The notes beneath the pieces are model-generated. The model was not told the origin of the DNA. It did no database searches and saw only the letters and a program-made list of their open reading frames with translations. From Patescibacteria group bacterium (GTDB taxonomy: Bacteria; Patescibacteriota; Microgenomatia; UBA8517), in contig JANWVB010000001.1 of assembly GCA_025057695.1 (NCBI GenBank), positions 1-43,517 of the forward strand: a DNA stretch of 43,517 nt, read 5' to 3'. A program made the position numbers and the translations under genes. Below are positions 36,117 to 43,517 of the stretch, one piece after another; position 1 is the stretch's first letter, and every line of letters starts with the position of its first letter.

Positions 36117-36187
36117 TCGGGGTAGCAGGAATTGAACCTACGCCGGACGCACCCCATGCGCCCATTCTACCGTTAAACTATACCCCG
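36117..36187 (-). tRNA. tRNA-Pro (anticodon GGG)
   Basis: On the minus strand the acceptor stem is CGGGGTA/TACCCCG, the D arm is GTTT-AACGGTA-GAAT, and the anticodon stem GGCGC/GCGTC carries loop ATGGGGT, so the anticodon is GGG, reading CCC. The T arm has loop TTCAATT. C1-G72 and A73 are typical of proline tRNA. The bases after A73 are CCC, so the final CCA is not encoded and must be made by the CCA-adding enzyme. Confidence 0.92.
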
Positions 36188-36223
36188 TTTTTCAAAAAAG
36201 ACCTTTGACTCAACTCAAGTTGT

Positions 36224-36232
36224 ATTCTAGCA
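36224..36232 (-). promoter_or_regulatory. Putative extended -10 promoter of tRNA-Pro
   Basis: On the minus strand TGCTAGAAT fits TGnTATAAT with one change and lies about 36 bases before the mature tRNA 5' end, leaving a 5' leader of about 30 bases for RNase P. No good -35 box is seen. Confidence 0.35.
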
Positions 36233-36264
36233 CATCAGGTATTTCTAAAAATTTTCTAAATTAT

Positions 36265-36273
36265 TGGTATGAT
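36265..36273 (+). promoter_or_regulatory. Extended -10 promoter of the pepF-like gene
   Basis: TGGTATGAT matches the extended -10 consensus with one change. It overlaps an in-frame ATG at 36269, which therefore cannot lie on the transcript; the next ATG at 36287 is 13 bases downstream and would have a leader of about 6 bases. Confidence 0.45.
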
Positions 36274-36286
36274 AAAATCTTTCTGT

Positions 36287-38077
36287 ATGAAAACTTCTTG
36301 GGATTTAACACTGCTATTCAAAGATAAGAAAGAAATATCAAAAACAAGAACCATTGTCGAAGAAAAAACAAAAGAATTTGTCCAGAAGTGGCAAGGCAAC
36401 AAAGACTACCTGAAAAAACCTGAAATCTTAAAACAAGCGCTTGACGAATATGCCAATTGGCTTACCAACTACGGCGCAAACACAAAAGAAATGTTTTACT
36501 ATCATCTATGGCAGTCTCTTGACCAAGAAAACCCACAAATAAAAGCGGAAGTAAACAAAGCGACTGAATTTGCAATCAAGATTGAAAATCAAATACAATT
36601 TTTTACACACAGAATCTCAAAAGTTGATAAAAAATCTCAAAGCAAATTTTTAAAAAGCAAATTTCTTACGCCATACAAACACTTCTTGGAAAAATTATTT
36701 GAAAGCGCAAATTATTTATTAACTGAACCTGAAGAAAAAATCCTAAACACCCTTTCTCCGCTTGCTTACAATAACTGGACGAGAATGCTATCTTCCTTTT
36801 TGGCAAAAGAGGAAAAGAATCTAAAAGATGAATCTGAAAAACTAAAACCAAGAAGCTTTGCTGAAATACTAAACCTAATGAACAGCTCGAAAAAATCAGT
36901 GCGAAATAGCGCGGCAAAAGCATTTAATGAAATTTTAGCCAAACATGCCGAAGTTGCCGAAAATGAACTAAACTCAGTTTTGCAATATAAAAAAATCACC
37001 GACGAATTAAGAGGATTCAAAAAACCAGACGAAGCACGATATTTGGCAGACGATATAGATTCAGATGTGGTTAAAACTCTGGTTGAAACAGTCTCGAAAA
37101 ATTTTGACATATCTCAAAAGTATTACTTACTAAAAGCCAAACTAATGGGCGTTGACAAACTTGCGTATCATGAAAGAAATGTCCCAATTTTGCTTGGCAA
37201 AGTAAACAAAAAGTATGATTATGAGAAGGCGTCAAGATTGGTAAAAAAAGTCTTAGAAAATCTTGACAAAGAATTCTTGGAAATTTTTGTTAACTTTGAA
37301 GAAAATGGTCAGATAGACGTATTCCCAAAAAAGGGCAAGGCAAACGGCGCTTTTGCAACAACACAAACACTCTCAACTCCAACATACATACTTCTTAACC
37401 ATACGGGAGAGTTTGATAATGTAACAACATTGGCACATGAGCTGGGTCATGGGATCAACAATGAACTTATACGCAAAAGGCAGAACGAGCTTAACTTTGG
37501 TACACCTACATCCACCGCAGAAGTGGCAAGCACATTCTTTGAAGATTTTGTTTTCCAAGAATTAATACAAGATGCCGATCAAAAAACCAGACTATCGCTA
37601 ATGATGGCAAAACTTAATGATTATGTCTCAACAATTTTCAGACAAATCGCATTTTATAATTTCGAACTTGAACTGCATAATATTTTCCGCCAAAAAGGAT
37701 ATTTGCCCAAAGAAGAAATTGGTCAAATTTTTCAAAAACACATGGTAAGTTACATGGGAAAAGCTGTGTCGCAAGATTCCGGATCTGAGAATTGGTGGGT
37801 TTATGTGCATCATTTCAGATATTTTTTCTATGTGTATTCATACGCCAGCGGTCTTTTGATAAGCAAATCTTTGCAAGCATTAGTAAAGCAAAATAGACAA
37901 TTTATAGAAAAAGTAAAAGGATTCTTAAGTGCGGGCAAAAGCGATTCGCCAAAGAATATATTTGCAAAACTTCAAATAGACATAACTAAAAAAGAATTTT
38001 GGGAAAAAGGAATAAAAGAAATTGCAGAACTACTAACTGAAACGGAAAAATTAGCCACAGATTTAAGTTTGATTTAA
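36287..38077 (+). CDS. pepF: Oligoendopeptidase F-like M3 metallopeptidase
   Basis: The protein of 596 residues (602 if the ATG at 36269 is used) follows the PepF pattern: MKTSWDLTLLF opening, a long helical N-terminal region, and the zinc site TLAHELGHGINNELI (HExxH), with the downstream Glu in the helix STAEVASTFFEDF as third ligand. The C-terminal YASGLLISKSLQ segment is also typical. It cleaves oligopeptides of about 7-17 residues in the cytosol. I chose ATG 36287 because the -10 box overlaps the earlier ATG and because family members start near W-D-L. It is monocistronic. Confidence 0.92.
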   Translation: MKTSWDLTLLFKDKKEISKTRTIVEEKTKEFVQKWQGNKDYLKKPEILKQALDEYANWLTNYGANTKEMFYYHLWQSLDQENPQIKAEVNKATEFAIKIENQIQFFTHRISKVDKKSQSKFLKSKFLTPYKHFLEKLFESANYLLTEPEEKILNTLSPLAYNNWTRMLSSFLAKEEKNLKDESEKLKPRSFAEILNLMNSSKKSVRNSAAKAFNEILAKHAEVAENELNSVLQYKKITDELRGFKKPDEARYLADDIDSDVVKTLVETVSKNFDISQKYYLLKAKLMGVDKLAYHERNVPILLGKVNKKYDYEKASRLVKKVLENLDKEFLEIFVNFEENGQIDVFPKKGKANGAFATTQTLSTPTYILLNHTGEFDNVTTLAHELGHGINNELIRKRQNELNFGTPTSTAEVASTFFEDFVFQELIQDADQKTRLSLMMAKLNDYVSTIFRQIAFYNFELELHNIFRQKGYLPKEEIGQIFQKHMVSYMGKAVSQDSGSENWWVYVHHFRYFFYVYSYASGLLISKSLQALVKQNRQFIEKVKGFLSAGKSDSPKNIFAKLQIDITKKEFWEKGIKEIAELLTETEKLATDLSLI

Positions 38078-38128
38078 AAGCTGTTTTTAAAATATTTGCT
38101 TTACAATTCTCTAGAGATTAATCAATAA

Positions 38129-39409
38129 TTAAGCGACTCTTCGTTTTAACTCTGTATAAAATTTTGCCAAATAATCTTCAGCTTTAGCCCAATGATAATC
38201 TCCCATACCTTTTACTGCCAAATTCATTTCTATCGCCGCCAGAACTCTCAAACGGGCGAGTCTTGCAGCTTGCAGAATGGAAATCCTATAAACTTCGGCA
38301 TAAAGCTGACTGGCCGTATTTTCTATACTATGAATTTCGGGAGTTGATTCCTTCTCATTTGCTTCTTGCCAGAACTTAACTTCTAACGAAGCCGCAAGAG
38401 CTGGTTCAAACGCTAGCTTCAATTCATTTCTTAACAATTTGTAAAACGCAACAAGCTTGGTTTTTGCTTTTTGCCATTTGCTTTTTTTGCCTTCCAAAAC
38501 AGCTTCCGTCATCAAAACCGCGGCTTGCTTTGCCAAAGAACCAGAAAGCCCAAATTGTTCTTTAATATGTTCAATCGCATACTGTGTAAAACCTTTACCT
38601 TCAGGGATATTGGCAAGTCTCCACCACGCAAGTTCTAACTTAGCAGTGACTTCGGGTTTAAATGTAAAATGCACAACCTTATCTTTTGCGCCAAAACGTC
38701 TTCTGCGTCTGCTAAAGTCAAGAATTGCGGCTTTCAGCTTTTCAACAGTCATATCAGGCAAATGATCCTCCTCAAAATAAAATTCTGTATAAGTCATTTG
38801 CCAAGGTAAAAAACCACTCGTTCTCTGCTCCCCGGAAGTTCGAATAAACAAATCAGGATACGGATATGGCTGATCAGCTGTGTCCAAATACGAAGCAAAC
38901 TTTTCTTCTGTTACTTCTTGAGGTGGAACACCATCTTTGATCACTTTTTGAACCGCTCTAATTATCTCGTCTCTTCCTCCGTAATCAATTGCAAGATTAA
39001 GAATGTAATTAGTGTGATTTTTAGTTTCCTTTTCTATTCTGGCAATTGTGTTTCTAAGCTCAAAGGGAAGTCTTTCTTTTCTACCTAAATGCACAAGTCT
39101 CACGCCTTCTTTTTTAAACGTTTCTTTTTCTTTATTTAAATAATACAAAACAATAGACAAAATTTTGGCAACTTCTTTTGGAGGTCTTTTCCAATTTTCA
39201 GTTGAAAATCCCCACAAAGTAAGCGTGTGAACTCCAAAATCGCGAGAGGCTTTTATAACCTCGAAAATAGCTCTTGCGCCAGCTTCATGGCCTTTAGTTG
39301 GAGGCAATCCCTTAGAACGAGCCCAACGACCATTTCCATCCATTACGACAGCTATATGGTTTGGTACAATAGTGCCTTTTGGAAGATAAATCTTTTTACC
39401 CCCAAGCAT
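38129..39409 (-). CDS. uppS: Undecaprenyl (polyprenyl) diphosphate synthase with a long C-terminal extension
   Basis: Residues 15-240 are a complete cis-prenyltransferase: HIAVVMDGNGRWA with catalytic Asp24, GHEAGA, LTLWGFSTENWKRP, the RTSGEQRTSGFLPWQ motif and the TEFYF strand. It joins IPP units to farnesyl-type diphosphate to make the lipid carrier for cell-wall sugars. Residues 241-426 form an additional helical domain rich in Ala, Lys and Trp (for example FYKLLRNELKLAFEPALAAS) that ordinary UppS (about 250 residues) lacks; its function is unknown. The start has a perfect -10 7 bases upstream. It diverges from the polyprenyl synthase gene. Confidence 0.93.
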   Translation of the reverse strand: MLGGKKIYLPKGTIVPNHIAVVMDGNGRWARSKGLPPTKGHEAGARAIFEVIKASRDFGVHTLTLWGFSTENWKRPPKEVAKILSIVLYYLNKEKETFKKEGVRLVHLGRKERLPFELRNTIARIEKETKNHTNYILNLAIDYGGRDEIIRAVQKVIKDGVPPQEVTEEKFASYLDTADQPYPYPDLFIRTSGEQRTSGFLPWQMTYTEFYFEEDHLPDMTVEKLKAAILDFSRRRRRFGAKDKVVHFTFKPEVTAKLELAWWRLANIPEGKGFTQYAIEHIKEQFGLSGSLAKQAAVLMTEAVLEGKKSKWQKAKTKLVAFYKLLRNELKLAFEPALAASLEVKFWQEANEKESTPEIHSIENTASQLYAEVYRISILQAARLARLRVLAAIEMNLAVKGMGDYHWAKAEDYLAKFYTELKRRVA

Positions 39410-39416
39410 AAAAAAA

Positions 39417-39422
39417 ATTATA
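39417..39422 (-). promoter_or_regulatory. -10 box of uppS
   Basis: A perfect TATAAT on the minus strand ends 7 bases before the uppS ATG, with a run of T between. A leaderless transcript is predicted. The -35 region has no clear match. Confidence 0.5.
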
Positions 39423-39446
39423 TCATAGTGGTTAATACAAATAATG

Positions 39447-39452
39447 TATAAT
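39447..39452 (+). promoter_or_regulatory. -10 box of the polyprenyl synthase operon
   Basis: A perfect TATAAT preceded by TG lies 28 bases before ATG 39481, so the leader would be about 20 bases, with no Shine-Dalgarno sequence in it. It lies back to back with the uppS -10 box within a 72-base divergent region. Confidence 0.5.
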
Positions 39453-39480
39453 CATAGCTTGCCACGCCAAACAAACAACA

Positions 39481-40623
39481 ATGAGTACAATAAGACAAAT
39501 TGTAACTATTACAAAAAGCCAAAAAGCAACTGATGCAAAAAATAATTTAGAAAACTTTGTGGACAAAATAAATAAGCATCTGCAAGAATATTTTGACAAA
39601 GAATTAAACAATACTTCTCAACAAAAAGCCAGCAAACAACAAATAAACATTAGAAAACACATTCTAAAACACATAAAAGAGCACAATTTGCGTCCTGCCA
39701 AAAGACTTAGAAGTTCCTTTATTTACTACGCTTACAAAATGCTCCATGGCAAAAACGATAATGCAATCATAAACGCCGCCATGTCCATAGAACTAATACA
39801 AACCGCACTTTTGATACATGACGACTTCATGGATCAAGACGAGATAAGGAGAGGGCGAGCAACAACCCATAAATTCTACGAAGAATATCATAAGGGAAAC
39901 AATTACAAAGGAGACCCTGCTCACTACGGAAATAGCATGGCAATAAATGCAGGCGATATCGCACTTTGTCTGGGATATGAAATACTTGGCAAAAGCCAAT
40001 TCTCTTCAGAAAAAAAATTAAAAGCTCTCAACAAGCTTTTCAGAGGAATAGCAAACACAGCCTTTGGACAAGCTTACGACATTACTCTGGAAAATAAAGC
40101 ACAAGCGTCAGAAAAAGAAATTTTAGACATGTACAAAGCCAAAACTGCGGTTTACACATATGAAAACCCTTTGCATATCGGAGCAATCTTGGCAGGAGCA
40201 AAAGAACAAGATCTGAAAATATTATCCGACTATGCAATCCCCGGCGGAATTGCCTTTCAATTGCAAGATGATATTTTGGGACTTTTTGGAAATCCTGAGA
40301 AAACAGGCAAACCTGCCCATTCAGACCTTAGACAGGGGAAAATGACACTTTTGATCACAAAGGCTTTGGAATTATCCAACACACACCAAAAACAAAAACT
40401 TTTACTTTTGTGGGGAAAAAGAAACTTAAATGATGCTGAAGCCCAAGAAGCAAGGAACATTGTAATTGACACAGGATCTTTGGAATACTGCAAAAGATTA
40501 TCCATTAAATGGGCCAAAAAAGCTCAAGAAGCAATTCCATCAATGCGCAATAAAAGGTGGGAAGAAGAAGGCATCAATTATCTAGATGGCATAGCACAGT
40601 ATATGATAGAGAGGGAAATGTGA
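39481..40623 (+). CDS. Trans-polyprenyl diphosphate synthase (GGPP synthase-like)
   Basis: The 380-residue protein has the two Asp-rich motifs of the IspA/GGPS family: LIHDDFMDQDEIRRGRATTH (D114, D115, D118) and FQLQDDILGLFGNPEKTGK (D263, D264), the latter in the DDILG form common in archaeal-type geranylgeranyl diphosphate synthases. It elongates DMAPP with IPP to C15-C20 or longer chains; the length is not predictable from here. It is followed 6 bases later by an ABC transporter and then IPP isomerase. Together with uppS this makes an isoprenoid cluster. It ends with TGA. Confidence 0.9.
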   Translation: MSTIRQIVTITKSQKATDAKNNLENFVDKINKHLQEYFDKELNNTSQQKASKQQINIRKHILKHIKEHNLRPAKRLRSSFIYYAYKMLHGKNDNAIINAAMSIELIQTALLIHDDFMDQDEIRRGRATTHKFYEEYHKGNNYKGDPAHYGNSMAINAGDIALCLGYEILGKSQFSSEKKLKALNKLFRGIANTAFGQAYDITLENKAQASEKEILDMYKAKTAVYTYENPLHIGAILAGAKEQDLKILSDYAIPGGIAFQLQDDILGLFGNPEKTGKPAHSDLRQGKMTLLITKALELSNTHQKQKLLLLWGKRNLNDAEAQEARNIVIDTGSLEYCKRLSIKWAKKAQEAIPSMRNKRWEEEGINYLDGIAQYMIEREM

Positions 40624-40629
40624 TAAAAA

Positions 40630-42537
40630 ATGGATAAGTTCCAAATTAAAAACAAATACGACCTAATTAAAAAAATATTCTTAAAATTCAGATTTTTAAT
40701 CATTTCCATATTCCTTATCCAAACAGCAATTTCAGTAATTGGCGCGGCTATTCCTTACCTTGTTAAACTTCAATTAGATTACCTACAAAACGCAACTGTT
40801 TTTTTTGAATCAGCAAATAAAAGCCCAACAATACTTTTTGTCCTTCTTATAATCCCATTTTTTCTTGAAACAATAAGACGTTTTGTGTTTGAAAAAACAA
40901 ACGAGAAATTATGGCATAAAGCATCTTATAAATTTGCCAACTACATAAGCGAAAACATATGGAATAAGTTAAACGAGTTAGATTGGGGATTTTTCGCCAA
41001 CAAAAAAAACGATAGAATTGTAACAAATGTAACACTTTCAGCAACAAATTTTGGACGCAACTGCGTTTATTTTTTCACCGATCGCGTATACGACATCGCA
41101 AGCATCGCAACAATTATCCCAATTATTGGTTTAATTGATTACAAAATACTTGTACTATGTCTGATTTTTGGATCTGCGCAAGCTTTAATAGCAAATGTCG
41201 CCAATAAACACGAAGCGCTTTTTGCGCTCAAACAAGAAATAATCAGAGACGAAAAATGGAAAGTGGAGTCTCTCCTAAGATATGACTTCCCTAAGTTAAA
41301 AATCCTTGGAGTAACCAAAAAATATTTAGATGAATATAAAGAAAAAAACAAGCAAGCTTATGAGTTAGATCAAAACCGAGCAATTTCCAGATTCATGTTT
41401 CAGTCCTACATTTTCTTGATCAAAAATGCTTTGACAGTAATTGTAGGCATAATAATTGGAATTGAAGTCTTGCAAGGAACAATCAGCATCGGCACATACA
41501 CCTTAATGACAGCCTACGCTATGCAAATCGCAAGTATCTTTTTAAATGTAATACAAAGCTTGCGCGAGTGGCATGATATAGACATTCAGTTTGACAGAAT
41601 TAATTTTGTGCTTATGCTTAATTCTCGCATTATAGTTAATAAAGACCCAAAAAGAACCCTGCCTCAAGTAAATAAAATAGAATTAAAAAAAGTTAGTTTC
41701 ACTTATCCCAATTTAGGGGAAGAAGAACAACTATACATCGCAAAAATGATTCAAAAAACAAAAGATGTTTTAAATAAATTCTCAATTAACGAATATAAAT
41801 GGGAACTAAGAGACTGGGAAGAAATTCTAAAAAAGCAAGAGGAAAAAAGGCAAGTATTGTCAAACGTATCTTTAAAAATTGAAAAAGGGAAAATAGTGGC
41901 TTTGCTTGGAAGAAATGGATCAGGAAAAACTACAATAACGCATCTTTTATTACACGGACTAGAAGCAGATTCAGGAGAAATTTGTATTGATGACATAAAT
42001 ATACGAGATATTTCAATTGAAACGCTTCTAAGTCTTTTTTCAATTATTCAACAAGAACCATTTTTCTTGTGGCGGCACTCAATTCGCGAAAATCTTACAG
42101 TTGGATCAAATGAAAAAAACATATCTGATAAAAAGCAATGGCAAGCGCTCGAAGCAGTGGGAATTGCGGACACAATTCGCAAACTCCCCGATAAACTCGA
42201 TACGATTATTGGAGAAAACTATTCTCTTTCCGGCGGAGAGCAACAACTAATAGTTTTAGCACGAATTTTTTTACAACAAAGACCATTTATAATATTTGAC
42301 GAGGGAACAAACCAGCTGGATGTTGAACATGAAGCAAAGATATTTGATCAACTAAGAAAACTTAAAGAAAAATCAGGCATCTTGTTCATAACTCATAGAA
42401 TCACAAATGCCAGGAAGGCTGACTATATCTATATGCTTGACAATGGACGGATTGTAGAAGAAGGAAAGCACGAAGAATTGTTAAAAATAAAAAACGGTTT
42501 GTATCGTAAATTCTGGGACTTGCAAGTTATAGGGTGA
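40630..42537 (+). CDS. ABC exporter-type transporter (fused membrane and ATPase domains) with an insertion in the ATPase domain
   Basis: The 635-residue half-transporter has a transmembrane domain of about six helices (residues 20-320) and a nucleotide-binding domain: Walker A LLGRNGSGKTT (about 425-435), Q-loop IIQQEPFFLW, signature LSGGEQQLIVLARI, Walker B FIIFDEGTNQLD with catalytic Glu, and H-loop FITHRI. It should work as a dimer exporting a lipid or peptide; the cargo is unknown. Between the A-loop strand KVSFTYP (about 354-360) and Walker A there are about 67 residues where normal exporters have about 28; the excess, with KWELRDWEEILKKQEEK, is highly charged. It lies within the isoprenoid operon. 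Confidence 0.88.
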   Translation: MDKFQIKNKYDLIKKIFLKFRFLIISIFLIQTAISVIGAAIPYLVKLQLDYLQNATVFFESANKSPTILFVLLIIPFFLETIRRFVFEKTNEKLWHKASYKFANYISENIWNKLNELDWGFFANKKNDRIVTNVTLSATNFGRNCVYFFTDRVYDIASIATIIPIIGLIDYKILVLCLIFGSAQALIANVANKHEALFALKQEIIRDEKWKVESLLRYDFPKLKILGVTKKYLDEYKEKNKQAYELDQNRAISRFMFQSYIFLIKNALTVIVGIIIGIEVLQGTISIGTYTLMTAYAMQIASIFLNVIQSLREWHDIDIQFDRINFVLMLNSRIIVNKDPKRTLPQVNKIELKKVSFTYPNLGEEEQLYIAKMIQKTKDVLNKFSINEYKWELRDWEEILKKQEEKRQVLSNVSLKIEKGKIVALLGRNGSGKTTITHLLLHGLEADSGEICIDDINIRDISIETLLSLFSIIQQEPFFLWRHSIRENLTVGSNEKNISDKKQWQALEAVGIADTIRKLPDKLDTIIGENYSLSGGEQQLIVLARIFLQQRPFIIFDEGTNQLDVEHEAKIFDQLRKLKEKSGILFITHRITNARKADYIYMLDNGRIVEEGKHEELLKIKNGLYRKFWDLQVIG

Positions 42538-42590
42538 TCAAAAGTCAATGCAACAGCAACATAAATTTTTAGAAAAAACAACAAAAAACA

Positions 42591-43517
42591 ATGAATGACG
42601 CAAAAAATATAAAACAAAGAAAGAAAGATCATTTGAAAATTGCTCTAAATGAAAGTTCGCAAATAGGTTCGACTGGATTTGATAAATACCAATTTATTCA
42701 CAATGCTCTCCCTGAAATTAATTTTGATGAAATTGACCTTTCTACCACATTCTTGGGCAAGAAAGTGAATTATCCTTTTTTTGTTTCATGCATGACAGGA
42801 GGCATGGCTGAAGGCAAACGAATAAACCGCAACTTGGCTCGCGCCGCTCAAAAATATGGTATTGCAATGGGAGTAGGCAGTCAAAGAATAGCAATTGAAA
42901 ACCCCAAACTAAAAGACCTGTTCATGGCAAGAGATGACGCGCCTGATATACCACTTATAGCAAATGTGGGGCTTGTACAACTAAACTATGGTTTTTCTGA
43001 AAAAGAATTCCAAGAAATCATAAATATGATTCACGCGGACGCGCTTGCAGTTCATATAAACCCAATCCAAGAAGTAATTCAACCTGAAGGTGATAGAAAT
43101 TTCAAAGACTTGCTACCAAAACTCAAAAAATTAATACCAAAACTATCAACACCTGTAATAGCCAAAGAAGTGGGTTTTGGCCTCTCGAAAAATGTAATAA
43201 AAAAACTTTATAAGGTAGGGGTTAGAATCTTTGACACCGCAGGATGGGGAGGAACAAACTGGGCAGTGATAGAAGGAATGCGCAGGGAAGGTTTTGAAAA
43301 TCTGGGAAAACTCTTTGGTGAATGGGGAATACCAACGACAGATTCAATCACAATAGCCAATAAATTGCGCAAAGAATTTACAGATAAAATCACAATTTTA
43401 GGCAGTGGGGGCATTAGAAACGGCATTCAAATCGCAAAAGCAATAGCATTGGGAAGCGATCTGGTAGGAATCGCGCAACCTTTTGCAAAAGCGGCATTGG
43501 TATCACAAGAAGAGGTA
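42591..43517 (+). CDS. fni: Type 2 isopentenyl-diphosphate delta-isomerase (3' end outside window)
   Basis: The frame from ATG 42591 stays open to the window end (309 codons). It has RKKDHLKIAL, CMTGGMAEGK, GVGSQR, VHINPIQEVIQPEGD, and IAKEVGFGLS, then GTNWAVIEG and GSGGIRNG, all signatures of the FMN- and NADPH-dependent type 2 IPP isomerase (Fni). It interconverts IPP and DMAPP and is typically paired with the mevalonate route. The flavin requirement is another link to flavin use here. It lies 53 bases after the ABC transporter, after an A-rich leader without a clear ribosome binding site, and is probably in the same operon. Confidence 0.93.
   Translation, partial: MNDAKNIKQRKKDHLKIALNESSQIGSTGFDKYQFIHNALPEINFDEIDLSTTFLGKKVNYPFFVSCMTGGMAEGKRINRNLARAAQKYGIAMGVGSQRIAIENPKLKDLFMARDDAPDIPLIANVGLVQLNYGFSEKEFQEIINMIHADALAVHINPIQEVIQPEGDRNFKDLLPKLKKLIPKLSTPVIAKEVGFGLSKNVIKKLYKVGVRIFDTAGWGGTNWAVIEGMRREGFENLGKLFGEWGIPTTDSITIANKLRKEFTDKITILGSGGIRNGIQIAKAIALGSDLVGIAQPFAKAALVSQEEV

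Overview
The window reads as one contig from a small-genome, AT-rich bacterium, most likely a member of the Patescibacteria/Candidate Phyla Radiation. This is inferred from gene content and compactness: genes abut or overlap by a few bases, Shine-Dalgarno sequences are rare, and several start codons sit 6-8 bases after a -10 box. Families frequent in that group (ComM, DUF4446, DUF3048, SecD/SecF, Dtd, an extended UppS, type 2 IPP isomerase) occur among many proteins without known relatives. TGA is an ordinary stop here (recJ, the polyprenyl synthase and the ABC transporter end in it), so a recoded genetic code is unlikely.

Layout. 0-6.5 kb: the tail of a family 2 glycosyltransferase, a Nudix hydrolase, a PrmC-like methyltransferase, then mutS-mutL with a 14-base overlap, and a membrane-anchored SRPBCC protein. 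6.8-9.9 kb (minus strand): typA/bipA, a PD-(D/E)XK nuclease-like protein with four cysteines, and a DUF192 protein. 9.9-13.4 kb (plus strand): a coiled-coil protein, then a three-gene flavin redox module: a membrane-anchored FMN-binding domain protein, the flavin transferase ApbE, and an NqrB/RnfD-like membrane protein fused to a ferredoxin-NADP reductase domain. Together these could carry electrons from cytosolic NAD(P)H across the membrane to a covalently bound FMN outside. This is the most interesting intact system in the window.

13.6-19.5 kb: a tRNA-Gln(CTG) followed by an accessory tract of broken genes. It holds a 400-codon frame with two internal stops, a truncated short-chain dehydrogenase, a Ppx/GppA phosphatase with a frameshift and a stop, a 3' remnant of an inositol monophosphatase, a Nudix gene with two stops, a frameshifted nucleoside deoxyribosyltransferase-like gene, and one unrecognised intact gene. 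All three stop codons and several frameshifts occur, so this is gene decay.

19.5-32.9 kb is dense housekeeping: a short RelA/SpoT homologue whose hydrolase motif looks damaged, recJ, cca, secD-secF, a winged-helix/nucleotidyltransferase-like regulator, DUF3048 and DUF4446 proteins, an endonuclease III without the iron-sulfur cysteines, a CAP-domain protein, dtd, comM and small membrane proteins. 32.9-36.2 kb is a sparse accessory stretch with two unrecognised proteins (one with YD-like repeats, one with a ParB-like C-terminal motif), ending at tRNA-Pro(GGG).

36.3-43.5 kb: a PepF-like M3 peptidase, then an isoprenoid cluster: uppS with a 185-residue C-terminal extension on the minus strand, and divergently a GGPP-type polyprenyl synthase, an ABC exporter with an insertion in its nucleotide-binding domain, and a type 2 isopentenyl-diphosphate isomerase cut by the window end.
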